Below, piece after piece: positions 37,844-47,621 of a DNA stretch of 64,000 nt (positions are counted from its first letter, which is position 1; every line of letters begins with the position of its first letter). The position numbers were made by a program, and so were the translations under genes. This stretch comes from Leptospira inadai serovar Lyme str. 10 (GTDB lineage Bacteria; Spirochaetota; Leptospiria; Leptospirales; Leptospiraceae), in NCBI RefSeq assembly GCF_000243675.2, contig NZ_AHMM02000025.1:930001-994000 (forward strand), read 5' to 3'. The notes beneath the pieces were generated by a model. It was not told where the DNA came from. It searched no databases and saw nothing but the letters and a program-made list of their open reading frames with translations.

Positions 37844-38319
37844 ATTATTGGCTTTTTAAAACCGAGCCGGATGCGTTTTCCATCGATGATCTAAAAGCTT
37901 CTCCGGGGAAAACCGCTCCCTGGGAAGGCGTCAGGAATTATCAGGCGAGAAATTATTTAAGGGACCAGGTCAAAAAAAAAGACTTGGTTCTTTTCTATCA
38001 TAGTAGTACAAAACCGACTGCGATAATGGGTTTAGCGGAGGTTGTAAAGGACGGATATCCGGATCATTTCGCCTTCGACCCCAAACATAAGTACTACGAT
38101 CCTAAGAGTAAGCCGGATGCGCCTACTTGGTACATGGTCGATCTGAAATTTAAAGAAAAATTTTCTCGCGCAATTTCCCTGGAAGAATTAAAATCCCACG
38201 GGAAACTGAAGGATATGGTGCTCTTGCAAAAAGGGGGCCGCCTATCGATTCAACCGGTTAGTCGAGAACAATTTTTTTACGTCTGCAATTTAGCCGGGGC
38301 GAAGAACCTTCCCGGTTGA
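37840..38319 (+). CDS. EVE-domain protein
   Basis: EVE domains have a PUA-like fold and bind modified bases in RNA or DNA. The 159-aa protein shows the family start [17 protein letters not shown], then [15 protein letters not shown] and [18 protein letters not shown], and the later [13 protein letters not shown] block. Its start overlaps the ftsH stop (ATGA), so it is translated with ftsH. Linkage to FtsH hints at a housekeeping or stress role, which is an inference. Confidence 0.93.
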   Translation: MNYWLFKTEPDAFSIDDLKASPGKTAPWEGVRNYQARNYLRDQVKKKDLVLFYHSSTKPTAIMGLAEVVKDGYPDHFAFDPKHKYYDPKSKPDAPTWYMVDLKFKEKFSRAISLEELKSHGKLKDMVLLQKGGRLSIQPVSREQFFYVCNLAGAKNLPG

Positions 38320-38328
38320 GGGGGATTC

Positions 38329-40365
38329 TTGGTCAATTTTTTCCGGAAAGTCCGGAATGCGGCTCTAGTTTGCTTTCTTTTCCTGAGCATACCGATTTAT
38401 GTTCTAGGAGCGGAGGAAGTCCTACCCGTATACCCACTCTCCGGCCATATGTCCGGAATCGCGTTAAATAAGTTTATGCTTATTCGCTCCACTGATCGCG
38501 ATTCCGAACAAAACAATCAATCTCAAGCGATCGAGGTAGATCAGGCATGGACGCCCGTGACCAAGGATAGCCTTTCATTAAGTTTTACTGATGAGATATT
38601 CTGGCTCCGATTTAAGGTAAAATCTCCTAAACAGGAGGGAAGTTTCAATTGGTATCTGGTGTTGAACAATCCAGGTATGGAAAATCTTATGATTTTTCAG
38701 AGGGAAGAATACGGACCATCTGCCTGGCGTGAAATCGGAAGAGATCAACGTATTTCTTATATGAATCCCGCTTATGCCATCGAGACGGATTCGAATTCGG
38801 AACATGAATTTCTGGTTAGAGCTTCCAGTCGTCGTTCGGTAGTTCTCAATTTTCAAGCCTGGTCGCCGCTAGAGTTTTCGAGTCGAATCCAAACGGAGAA
38901 TTTACTTCTGGGTGTTTTTTTCGGCGCAATCGGAGTCATGTTAGTATATAACGGATTTCTTGCATTCGTCGTAAAGGATTCCAGTTATTTTTTCTACGTT
39001 TTCTATCTTCTATTCTACGCGCTTTGGCAACTTGCAGTGTCGGGAATCGGAGCCCAATATCTAATTCGTATTTCCCCGATCGGCTGGAACGATTATCTCG
39101 TCGGCTTTGCATTTCTTTCCGTTGCGTTCTCGCTTTTGTTTACACGATCTTTTTTACACATGGAGCGGGAGACAGGCTGGAAGGATTGGGCTTTCCTAAT
39201 CTTATCGGTCTTTGCCATATTAGGTTTCTTTGTTTCTTTAATTCCTTCGGCTTACGGTTTTATGATGAAAGCCGTCTCTTGGTATCCGTTTCTGGCTGCC
39301 GGTTTGGTCGTCTATTCCGGTTTTTTACGACTCCGCAAAGGCTATCGCCCTGCTCGTTATTTTCTACTTGCATGGTCGGTGCTGATCGCATCCGTTTTAG
39401 TTACCGCGATGCGCAATCTTTCTTGGATTCCGGATTCGTTCTTCGCTCATTGGTCGGCTCAATTCGGTTCGGTTATCGAAATGACTCTACTATCGTTTGC
39501 TCTTGCGGATAGAATCAAAACTTTGGAAAAGGATTCTCTCCAGGCCAGACTCGAAAACTACGATAGTCAGCTCAAGTTGACGGAGATTGAACAAGAGCTG
39601 AAAATTGCCCGCGAATTGCAGGAAGCGATTCTTCCCGATCAACTTCCGCAAGTACCCAATTTAAAATTATCCGTTAGAAGCGAATTTGCCAGTTCCGTCG
39701 GAGGGGATTTTTACGATTTTCATTACATAGGTTCGGATAAATTGGGAATTTTTCTTTCCGACGTTTCCGGTCATGGAATTCCCGCGGCCATCATCGCTTC
39801 GATGGTAAAGTTGGCTTTTTCCATAGAGGCCAGAAACCATGAAGACCCTGCGGAAGTTTTACGGAATATAAATCGTTCTTTGAGCGGTAAATACGGAAAA
39901 CATTATATAACTGCGGCCTATTTACTCGTCGACGGATCGACCGGAAAGGTGACGTATTCGAATGCGGGACACCCACCGTTAGTCGCCATTGCCAGAAGTT
40001 CCGGTACGGCCAAAGAGATATATTTGCCCGGTTGGATAATGGGAATGGATCCGAGTTTAAAGAATTCGGTAAAGGAGTTTCAGCTGGAACCCGGCGACCG
40101 ACTAATCATTTATACCGACGGAATAACCGAAGCTAGAAATAATAAAGGAGAGATTTTCGGTTTTCAAAGGTTTTATAAATTGCTCGGAGAGAATATCGGT
40201 TTGTCCGGAGAAATCATGGCCGAGGCCTTGTTTAAAACCGTACGGGAATTTACGGGAAACCGGAAGCATTTTGAAGACGACCTTACGCTGATCGTCTTGG
40301 ATTTTCAGCCGGCTCCCGAAGTAAGTCCCGTAACGGAAGCTACTTCAATCCTTTCAAAAAACTAA
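38329..40365 (+). CDS. 7TM-receptor SpoIIE-type protein phosphatase
   Basis: The 678-aa protein starts with TTG after GAGGGGG, 9 bases past the EVE gene. Layout: signal-like segment, an extracellular 7TMR-DISM-type beta domain (residues about 30-185, with LSFTDEIFWLRFKV and NPGMENLMIF), seven membrane spans (about 190-395), a short coiled coil (QLKLTEIEQELKIARELQEAI) and a PP2C/SpoIIE domain with GGDFYDFHYIG, SDVSGHGIPA and YTDGITEARN metal-site blocks. It probably senses an external ligand and dephosphorylates an anti-anti-sigma factor or similar partner, which is not encoded here. Confidence 0.93.
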   Translation: MVNFFRKVRNAALVCFLFLSIPIYVLGAEEVLPVYPLSGHMSGIALNKFMLIRSTDRDSEQNNQSQAIEVDQAWTPVTKDSLSLSFTDEIFWLRFKVKSPKQEGSFNWYLVLNNPGMENLMIFQREEYGPSAWREIGRDQRISYMNPAYAIETDSNSEHEFLVRASSRRSVVLNFQAWSPLEFSSRIQTENLLLGVFFGAIGVMLVYNGFLAFVVKDSSYFFYVFYLLFYALWQLAVSGIGAQYLIRISPIGWNDYLVGFAFLSVAFSLLFTRSFLHMERETGWKDWAFLILSVFAILGFFVSLIPSAYGFMMKAVSWYPFLAAGLVVYSGFLRLRKGYRPARYFLLAWSVLIASVLVTAMRNLSWIPDSFFAHWSAQFGSVIEMTLLSFALADRIKTLEKDSLQARLENYDSQLKLTEIEQELKIARELQEAILPDQLPQVPNLKLSVRSEFASSVGGDFYDFHYIGSDKLGIFLSDVSGHGIPAAIIASMVKLAFSIEARNHEDPAEVLRNINRSLSGKYGKHYITAAYLLVDGSTGKVTYSNAGHPPLVAIARSSGTAKEIYLPGWIMGMDPSLKNSVKEFQLEPGDRLIIYTDGITEARNNKGEIFGFQRFYKLLGENIGLSGEIMAEALFKTVREFTGNRKHFEDDLTLIVLDFQPAPEVSPVTEATSILSKN

Positions 40366-40726
40366 TAAGTTCGTTAGGAACTTGAATCGGCCTTTTTCTA
40401 TAACTTTTCTTATATTCTTTTTTGTATTCCTTATGGCAGTTTTTGCACGAGGATTCGAGATCTCCGCTAGCGATGGCCGTGTCGGTAATTTCCTTCCATT
40501 TCGTTTTTTGATCATCTAAAGCGAAATTCGGAACTTCTTTCAGGATTCTTTCTAATCCGGTTTTATCGCCTTTCTTAGCTTTTTTGGAAAACGGTTTGGT
40601 ATAATCTTCCATAAAATCATGAAGAGTAGTTTCGGTTGTTCCGGCTTGAGCGGAAAGGGAGAAATTAGCGCCTACTAGGAGAACGACTCCAATCATAAGA
40701 TATAAGCGGAGATTTCGTTTTTTCAT
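40340..40726 (-). CDS. Exported CxxCH (cytochrome c-like) protein
   Basis: This 128-aa protein has a signal peptide (LYLMIGVVLLVGANFSLSAQA) and one heme-attachment motif SCKNCHKEYKKEYK near residue 97, after a helical region (FMEDYTKPFSKKAKKGDKTG). This resembles a small c-type cytochrome of the helical-bundle (cytochrome c') kind, in which the CxxCH lies near the C-terminus. The stop overlaps the end of the convergent phosphatase gene by 26 bases. The 266 bases upstream (40727-40992) hold no gene. Confidence 0.78.
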   Translation of the reverse strand: MKKRNLRLYLMIGVVLLVGANFSLSAQAGTTETTLHDFMEDYTKPFSKKAKKGDKTGLERILKEVPNFALDDQKTKWKEITDTAIASGDLESSCKNCHKEYKKEYKKSYRKRPIQVPNELISFLKGLK

Positions 40727-40992
40727 TATAACCTCGGTCTAAGAATTTTACTCATTTTCCCGGTTTTCAATATGCAGAAAAGCCATTTCTAACGCAAATC
40801 GGGTAACAAATATCGAGAGCGAATATGCATTTTTTATGAACGAGTTTGGAATTGAACGGGTCGCAAAAGATCAGTTAGATATTATACATAAGCTAAACGA
40901 TCGCATTTACCTTTGCTGCGGAATAACGTTTTACCTTGATTCCATCCGACTGCTGCCGAGCTTTATTCCGTTATAATTCGGTTCCCTAAATT

Positions 40993-43527
40993 TTAATCTT
41001 TGTAGATAAAGGAATAGAATATCCTTTTAAAAATCTCCGTCAGAATAAAGTACGCGATTACGATTCCCGCCATGGCAAAGTAGAAAGACGCGGGTAAGGG
41101 AGTGAATCCGAACAAGGCCGAGACCGGAAGATACGGTAGAGCCAACGTCAGGATCAGGACGAAAGAAGTGGCTAATAACAGATAGAATCCCGGCATACTT
41201 TTATAGAAGACTTTTCTCGTTCGGACTACGAGTACTACGAGGGTACCGGAGACTACGGATTCGATGAACCATCCCGATTGAAATTCCTTTTCTCCCGCAT
41301 CTAACACGTATAATAATACGCCGAATGTAGCGAAATCGAATACGGAACTGAGCGTTCCGAATACGAACATGAATTTCCGGATTGCAAGAATATCCCATTT
41401 TCTAGGCGATATGATCCATTCTTTATCGACGTTGTCCGAAGATATCGTCATTTCGGGAAGGTCGGTTAATAAATTCGTTAAGAGAATTTGTTTCGGAAGT
41501 AACGGGAGGAAACTTAAAAATGCGGACGCTCCCGCCATACTGAGCATATTTCCGAAATTTGCACTCGTTGCCATAAATACGTATTTTAAAGTATTTGCAA
41601 ACGTCATTCTGCCTTGTTTAACTCCGTTAAGAAGGACGTTTAAATCGTTATTTAAAAGTACGATATCCGCCGCTTCCTTGGCAACGTCCACTGCGTTCGC
41701 GACTGAGATTCCTACATCCGACGCGTGGAGTGCGGTCGCATCGTTAATTCCGTCTCCTATATATCCGACTACGTGACCGGTTTTTTGCAGGGACAGAATG
41801 ATTCTTTCTTTTTGGTTAGGCTCTATCTCCGCAAATACGTCGGTACGATCCGCCTGCCGTTGAAGAGCTTCGTCACTCATGCTCAGAAGTGCTGAGCCGG
41901 TCAATACTCTTGGATTTTTAAAACCGACGGATTCGGCGACTTGCTTAGCGATTAGATAATTATCGCCCGTTATGATCTTTAGGGAAATGCCTAAGTCGTT
42001 CAACTCCTTGATCGTTCGGTCGATGTTCGAGATAATCGGATCGGATAGAGTCACGAACCCTTGAAATATCATATCATCCTCGTCTGCTACCGTAACACCG
42101 GTACGATTCGGCAAGGACTTGATCGCAATTCCTAGAGTTCTAAATCCTTTAGAACTCAATTCTTTATATTTCGATTCGACGGTATCCCGAACCGCTTCGA
42201 TCGGAATCGGCTTACCATCCGAACCTTGCACGAACTTTGATACATTCAAAACGGTCGTTAAGGCTCCCTTGCAAATTAGGACCGTTTCAATTCCATTCGA
42301 AGCTAAAATACCGATTCGTTTTCGGGAAAAATCGTAGGGAACTTCCGCAAGGTACTCGAATTTATCCGCGCCCTCGATCGACAGAGAGGAAATTGCGGAA
42401 TCGATCGGGTTGTTAAATCCTTTTTGCAGTCTCGAATTGATCGACGCGTAGAATAAGGACAGTTGATTCTCTTGGCCTGAATAATCTAGAGTATTTTGGA
42501 CCTTGACTCTCCCTAACGTTAAAGTTCCCGTTTTGTCGGAACAGAGAACATCCATACTTCCGAAGTTTTCGATGGAACTTAGTTTTTTTACGATGACCTT
42601 TTTTTGGGCCATCCTTGTCGCTCCTTGAGCAAGATTAACATTGATGATCGCGGGCAATAGTTGTGGAGTCAGTCCGACTGCGATCGCTAGTGCGAAAAGA
42701 AAAGAATCGACTACGGGTTTCTGCAGCAGTATGTTGATTCCGATGATTACGAGCACCAACACCATCGTGATTTCCATAAGCATATAACCGAATCGTCTAA
42801 CGCCGCGCTCGAATTCGGTAATCGACTGCGTCTTTTTCAAGGTATTCGCAATCTTTCCGAACTCGGTCTCAAAACCCGTTTTTACGATAATCGCTTTTGC
42901 GGAGCCGCTGACGACATGGGATCCGGTAAAGAGAACGTTCGTACGTTTGGAAAGCGGAGTGGACTTGGGTAATCGGTCTTCGGTCTTTTCCACAGGAAAG
43001 GATTCTCCCGTTAAAGCGGCCTCGTCCATATACAACCCGTTCGCTTCGATTATCAACGAGTCGGCGGGGATAACATCGCCTACCGTGAGAGAAACGATAT
43101 CTCCGGGAACGATCTCTTCGAAATTCGTTTCGGACCAAGTGCCATTTCTTATTATATTCGCGTTTAAACGAATCATCTCTAGCAATTTATTTACCGAATC
43201 GGATGCGCCTTTTTCCTGCCAGAAGCCGAGTATGCTACTGATTAGAACGATTGAAAAAATAATATACGAATCCGTTCTGCCTCCTAAATTCCAGGAAATA
43301 AAGGCCGCACCTAGTAAAATCAAAGTAATTGGACTTTTGAATTGGCTTAAAAGCAATCGTAGGCTGGTAGCAGAACGTGAAGATTTTAGAATATTCCTCC
43401 CGTAGATTTTTTGCCGTTCCTTGGCCTCTTCGTTCGTAATTCCTTCGAGAGAACTGGATAATACGGTAAAGATCTCCCCTTTTGAATAGGTCCAAAACTC
43501 TTTCATGATCGGATTCGTCTTATTCAT
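40993..43527 (-). CDS. mgtA: Magnesium-translocating P-type ATPase (MgtA type)
   Basis: The 844-aa P-type ATPase has an N-terminal cation-ATPase segment, the actuator TGES loop (EAALTGESFPVEK), phosphorylation site CSDKTGTLT near residue 330, the hinge GDGINDATALHASDVGI, and the P3B-type features LFTGSHVVSGSAKAII and NPIDSAI. The C-terminal bundle includes LLTNLLTDLPEMTIS. It is expected to import Mg2+. The 217-base leader between it and the upstream minus-strand gene includes a CCGAG-AAA-CTCGG hairpin near 43554, but I cannot identify a Mg2+ riboswitch. Confidence 0.92.
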   Translation of the reverse strand: MNKTNPIMKEFWTYSKGEIFTVLSSSLEGITNEEAKERQKIYGRNILKSSRSATSLRLLLSQFKSPITLILLGAAFISWNLGGRTDSYIIFSIVLISSILGFWQEKGASDSVNKLLEMIRLNANIIRNGTWSETNFEEIVPGDIVSLTVGDVIPADSLIIEANGLYMDEAALTGESFPVEKTEDRLPKSTPLSKRTNVLFTGSHVVSGSAKAIIVKTGFETEFGKIANTLKKTQSITEFERGVRRFGYMLMEITMVLVLVIIGINILLQKPVVDSFLFALAIAVGLTPQLLPAIINVNLAQGATRMAQKKVIVKKLSSIENFGSMDVLCSDKTGTLTLGRVKVQNTLDYSGQENQLSLFYASINSRLQKGFNNPIDSAISSLSIEGADKFEYLAEVPYDFSRKRIGILASNGIETVLICKGALTTVLNVSKFVQGSDGKPIPIEAVRDTVESKYKELSSKGFRTLGIAIKSLPNRTGVTVADEDDMIFQGFVTLSDPIISNIDRTIKELNDLGISLKIITGDNYLIAKQVAESVGFKNPRVLTGSALLSMSDEALQRQADRTDVFAEIEPNQKERIILSLQKTGHVVGYIGDGINDATALHASDVGISVANAVDVAKEAADIVLLNNDLNVLLNGVKQGRMTFANTLKYVFMATSANFGNMLSMAGASAFLSFLPLLPKQILLTNLLTDLPEMTISSDNVDKEWIISPRKWDILAIRKFMFVFGTLSSVFDFATFGVLLYVLDAGEKEFQSGWFIESVVSGTLVVLVVRTRKVFYKSMPGFYLLLATSFVLILTLALPYLPVSALFGFTPLPASFYFAMAGIVIAYFILTEIFKRIFYSFIYKD

Positions 43528-43744
43528 AGGTAATCTTGACTAGTTGCTTTGCTCCGAGAAACTCGGGTCCAAAACGACTTCAACGGGGAAGTTACCGTAG
43601 TTAAAGAAAAAGAGCGTCGAGCGCGATGAGATTTTTTTAAAATCCGGCGTTTAGTTTTATTCTGAATTTTTATGGCATCGGTCGACATTTTTATTCTAAG
43701 ACGGGACATTTTGGATCGAATGGATAATATTTTCTTCGGTATCC

Positions 43745-44494
43745 TTAACGGATTCGCGGGCTTCCGGCGTTCAGGAAACCGAATCCATGAACGATTTTTT
43801 TCCGTATTGCATCCCGGTTCGTTCTTCGGATATAGAAAGGGAAGTATAATAATAGGATGACTCCGATTCCTAGGATCTGAAGCGATAGCAAATAGAAAGG
43901 CCATTCTCCTAAATAATCCAAGAATGATCCGTTGGCCGGTTTATATCTTAGAAAACCGTAATTTGTATCGAGTCGGAAATCCAAAAGTAAAGCGACGATA
44001 AAGTATATTTGACTGTATAGAAATACTCGCCCAATGGATCCTTTCCGCGGGTATAATTTAAGACCGAAAACCAAATATAAGGCGGCAATAATCAATCCGG
44101 AATGTCCGATGAAGAATAAGAAGAAGTAAGCGTGCGGGAAATTAAACTGCAAATTCGGAGTAATTGCCGCCTGTATAGATCCGCCTAAAACCCAAAAGTA
44201 AGAAAGCTCGGAGACAGTCCTTTTGCGAGTAATCAGCGCTAACGTGGTTGCGATCATTGCCCAATCGCAAAACTCCATCGGAAGATCATACCGGAGATCC
44301 CAATATCCCTTGCCGATTCTATACAGGACGTACACCAACGCATTCAGTACCAGTACGGCCGCAATTCCAGAGCCGATCCGGTTGACCGTTTCCTTTTTTT
44401 GTACGGATTTTGCGATCCAAATCGACAAAACGGATAAAAAAACCGTAATTATTAAGATAATGTAATGTTCCAAGGACCCGATTATCGGTTTCAT
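43745..44494 (-). CDS. YwaF-like (TIGR02206-type) membrane protein
   Basis: This 249-aa protein has six to seven spans and the family features of YwaF: DLPMEFCDWAMI, then FWVLGGSIQAAITPNLQFNF and PHAYFFLFFIGHSGLIIAAL. The function of the family is not known, and a binding role for a small neutral ligand is only a guess. It lies upstream of mgtA in the same direction with 217 bases between. The shorter frame at 43524-43904 that overlaps its end in another phase is rejected. Confidence 0.85.
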   Translation of the reverse strand: MKPIIGSLEHYIILIITVFLSVLSIWIAKSVQKKETVNRIGSGIAAVLVLNALVYVLYRIGKGYWDLRYDLPMEFCDWAMIATTLALITRKRTVSELSYFWVLGGSIQAAITPNLQFNFPHAYFFLFFIGHSGLIIAALYLVFGLKLYPRKGSIGRVFLYSQIYFIVALLLDFRLDTNYGFLRYKPANGSFLDYLGEWPFYLLSLQILGIGVILLLYFPFYIRRTNRDAIRKKIVHGFGFLNAGSPRIR

Positions 44495-44738
44495 CCCTTT
44501 TTGCCTTCGTCAATTTTTCTCTCTCCGTTCTTGATCCGTATTGCCGGCGAAAGAAACGTTAAAGAAACCTGAGAATTTAGCAACGAATCAAGGAGGTTTG
44601 TCGTCATGGTTTCTGAGGCCTATATACGAGTCTGCATACGTGTACGATAACCGATTCCATAATATTTTTCCATGCGATAATCGTTAAACTGTGTTATGGC
44701 GAAGATGATAATTATCAAGATTAGACGGTTTGCTCGCG

Positions 44739-44776
44739 GAGGACAGAACATTGATAAGCCAAGTTTCCGTGCAGAT
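44739..44776 (+). repeat. Partial copy of the dispersed inverted-repeat element
   Basis: This 38-base piece (starting GAGGACAGAACATTGATAAG) matches the left part of the elements at 44779 and 44939 and ends abruptly where the next copy begins. It marks nested or tandem insertion in this spot. Confidence 0.6.
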
Positions 44777-44778
44777 GA

Positions 44779-44937
44779 CAGAAGACGGAGGTCAGAGGAC
44801 AGAACATTGGTGGTCAGAGTTTCCACGTAATAGAGAATGATTCTTATGTTAACGGTGGATTTTTCCTCTACTTCGGTAATTTTTCCAACCTCGAGCCGCT
44901 TCTGTCCAGCGTGAGCAAAGCGAACGCGTCTGTCTTT
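44779..44937 (+). repeat. Dispersed terminal-inverted-repeat element, copy B1
   Basis: About 159 bases, beginning CAGAAGACGGAGGTCAGAGG and ending in GCGTCTGTCTT. It aligns over its length with copy A, including the central CTCTACTTC and the conserved CGTGAGCAAAGCGA-CGCG segment near the right end. The right terminal repeat is cut short where copy B2 starts. Confidence 0.8.
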
Positions 44938-44938
44938 C

Positions 44939-45076
44939 AGAGGACAGAAGACAGAGGACTGAGGACAGAACATTGATGAGCCGAGTTTCCATGCTCTATG
45001 GAAAGATTCCTGCATTACAGTAGATATCTCCTCTACTTCTATAACCTTCACAACATCGAGCAGCTACTGTCTTGAG
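44939..45076 (+). repeat. Dispersed terminal-inverted-repeat element, copy B2 (interrupted by the group II intron)
   Basis: It begins CAGAGGACAGAAGACAGAGG and matches the other copies up to CAGCTACTGTCTTGAG, where the group II intron sequence begins. A fragment resembling the right terminal repeat (CTCCTCCGTCTTCTGT, 45755-45770) is found after the intron. The conserved CGTGAGCAAAGCGA part is missing, so exon sequence was lost or the insertion involved a deletion. Confidence 0.75.
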
Positions 45077-45750
<674 letters not shown>

Positions 45751-45763
45751 TCTACTCCTCCGT

Positions 45764-45905
45764 CTTCTGTAAGCGGCAACGATGCGGAGGGTGCGAAGCA
45801 GTCGCAGCGTTTGCGGATAACGGTTTATGTTAATAGAAAGAGTCGCTGAGACCGTAGCGAACGCGGAGCCCGGAGCAGCGTGACCCGAACGAAGAGAGGG
45901 GACCG
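45764..45905. other. GC-rich intergenic segment between intron and speE-like gene
   Basis: Just after the terminal-repeat fragment lies a stretch of about 140 bases, richer in G+C than its surroundings, with repeated GAACGCGGAGCCCGGAGCAG-like wording and AGCGTGACCCG. I find no coding frame in it. I associate such sequence with dispersed intergenic repeats in Leptospira, from memory. It adds to the picture of a site that has taken several insertions. Confidence 0.45.
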
Positions 45906-45913
45906 CCCAAAAT

Positions 45914-47413
45914 TCAATCCAACAATCGATTCCATTCCTGGTCGTAATATCGAACCAAGGATTGATTGTCCAGTCGGTTAGTTTCCACCGGAAGGCGGGA
46001 CATGTCCTCCGGAAAGTCCGAAAGAGTTTCCAATTCCGTAATATTTAAGAAACGTAATTCTTTCGGAAGATCCCGTTTATAATCCGGTAATTGCCGTGTC
46101 CCCGCTAAGACGAATCCCCATTCGCCGAAGGAGGGAACGTAGACGTGTAAGGGCCTTGTTTTGAACCCGGACTCTCGCAGGGTCGCTTCAATGCACCAAA
46201 ACGACATTCTTGCAAATAACGGAGAAGTGGACTGAATTTCGACGATCGACAGCGGATTCAATCTTCGTTTTAAACTTTTATAAAATGCGGTGGTATATAA
46301 TTTTCCGATGGAAAAATTGCTAGGATCCGGAAAGTCGATTAAAACCACGTCGAAAGTTTCGCCCGATTCCTCCAGCCAAAGGAAAGCATCCGCATTTTGT
46401 ATTTTCACTCTCGGATCGGTAAGGCTGGAACGGTTGATTTGGGTTAATAATGATTGTTGTGCGAAAAGCTTGGTCATTTCCGGATCCAGATCGACCAACG
46501 TCACATTTTGCACGTTAGGATACTTTAGAATTTCGCGTACTGCGAGACCGTCACCTCCTCCTAGCACGAGAATTCTCTTCGGGTTGGGGTGCGACAACAT
46601 GGCCGGATGCACTAAAACTTCGTGATATCTGTATTCGTCTCTCGAGCTAAATTGCAAATGCCCGTTTAAAAAAAGTCTAAGTTCGCTTTTGTATCGAGTC
46701 ACTATGATCTTTTGAAAACGAGTCTGTTTCGAGTAAACGATTTCATCGGTGTAAAGATTCTCCTCGCTATAAGTGGTAATGGATTCCGCAAAGGCTAATC
46801 CCAGGGACAAGAACGTTAGGACGATTACGGATTTGCTTCGCAACAGATTCTTTTCCCTTTCCGATAGGGGAAGCATCCAGGTTCCCCATAGAGCGGTTCC
46901 GGCATTTAGAATTCCGAAGAAAAAGGAAGTCCTTACCATTCCTAATTTGGGGGCAAAGAAAATCGGAAAGGCCAAGGATGCGAGGAGGGCGCCCGCATAA
47001 TCCAGGCTCAAGACCTTGGAGACTAAATCCCGGAAACCGAGTTTCTTTTGCAGAATGCGAAGCAGCAAAGGAATTTCCATGCCGACTAGAATTCCCACTA
47101 CGACCACGATCGCGAAGAGAGGGATTTGAAAGATTCGAGTATGTCCAAAGCTTAGGAATAGCAATGCGGCGCTCGATCCGCCTAATAATCCTAAGGCGAG
47201 TTCGACTTCGAGAAATTTGGGCACAAGGTCGTTCAAAAGATACCGGGAGAGCCAGCTTCCGATACCCATGGAAAATAAATAAACACCGATGACTAGGGAG
47301 AACTGAGTGACCGTTTCTCCGAGGAGGTAACTTGCGACGGTCCCGGCTAAAAGTTCGTAAACGAGACCGCAAGAAGAAAGGATTAATACGGAAACTAATA
47401 GCGCCCGTTGCAG
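45914..47413 (-). CDS. Membrane-anchored spermidine-synthase-like protein
   Basis: The C-terminal half is a polyamine aminopropyltransferase/SAM-methyltransferase fold: [16 protein letters not shown], then [11 protein letters not shown] and [12 protein letters not shown]. The N-terminal half has about seven membrane spans. The first ATG (47269) lies inside a span: the frame stays open upstream, adding [20 protein letters not shown], a block typical of these proteins. No ATG, GTG or TTG is available there. A CTG at 47411-47413 follows GGAGG by 8 bases and would give 499 aa. It overlaps closely with the stop of the 65-aa gene upstream. Start assignment is inference. Confidence 0.82.
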   Translation of the reverse strand: MQRALLVSVLILSSCGLVYELLAGTVASYLLGETVTQFSLVIGVYLFSMGIGSWLSRYLLNDLVPKFLEVELALGLLGGSSAALLFLSFGHTRIFQIPLFAIVVVVGILVGMEIPLLLRILQKKLGFRDLVSKVLSLDYAGALLASLAFPIFFAPKLGMVRTSFFFGILNAGTALWGTWMLPLSEREKNLLRSKSVIVLTFLSLGLAFAESITTYSEENLYTDEIVYSKQTRFQKIIVTRYKSELRLFLNGHLQFSSRDEYRYHEVLVHPAMLSHPNPKRILVLGGGDGLAVREILKYPNVQNVTLVDLDPEMTKLFAQQSLLTQINRSSLTDPRVKIQNADAFLWLEESGETFDVVLIDFPDPSNFSIGKLYTTAFYKSLKRRLNPLSIVEIQSTSPLFARMSFWCIEATLRESGFKTRPLHVYVPSFGEWGFVLAGTRQLPDYKRDLPKELRFLNITELETLSDFPEDMSRLPVETNRLDNQSLVRYYDQEWNRLLD

Positions 47414-47414
47414 A

Positions 47415-47612
47415 TTATTTTCCTCCGGAATACGTCGAGAACCAATTATAATGAGATCGATAGATACCCGGATTTTGTCTTACCGTCTTAGGAACCTTCG
47501 AAATAGTTTCGTATTCGGTAGAAGCTCCACCAGTTCGATACTGGGAATAAAATCCGAAGGCCATCGATGCGGCGAATAAGGGGTAAAGTAAGCCTTTTAA
47601 AAAATTCGACAT
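47415..47612 (-). CDS. Small membrane-anchored protein, function unknown
   Basis: This 65-aa frame starts [20 protein letters not shown], one hydrophobic segment followed by a polar tail rich in Tyr and Ser. It lies 9 bases after the DUF4178 gene and its TAA is one base before the proposed CTG of the speE-like gene, and its last codons supply that gene's GGAGG. This tight packing supports it being real and translated. No family recognised. Confidence 0.65.
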   Translation of the reverse strand: MSNFLKGLLYPLFAASMAFGFYSQYRTGGASTEYETISKVPKTVRQNPGIYRSHYNWFSTYSGGK

Positions 47613-47621
47613 AAACTCTTT

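Noticed and set aside
40993..43744. Mg2+-sensing riboswitch before the MgtA-type gene
   Set aside because: The 217-base leader has only a small hairpin and shows no recognisable M-box layout.
43524..43904. 126-codon minus-strand frame overlapping the YwaF-like gene
   Set aside because: It overlaps a clear membrane-protein gene in another phase and has a basic, low-complexity product.
44739..45076. CRISPR-like or tandem repeat array
   Set aside because: Copies are about 140-160 bp, only two or three in number, with no unique spacers and no cas genes nearby.
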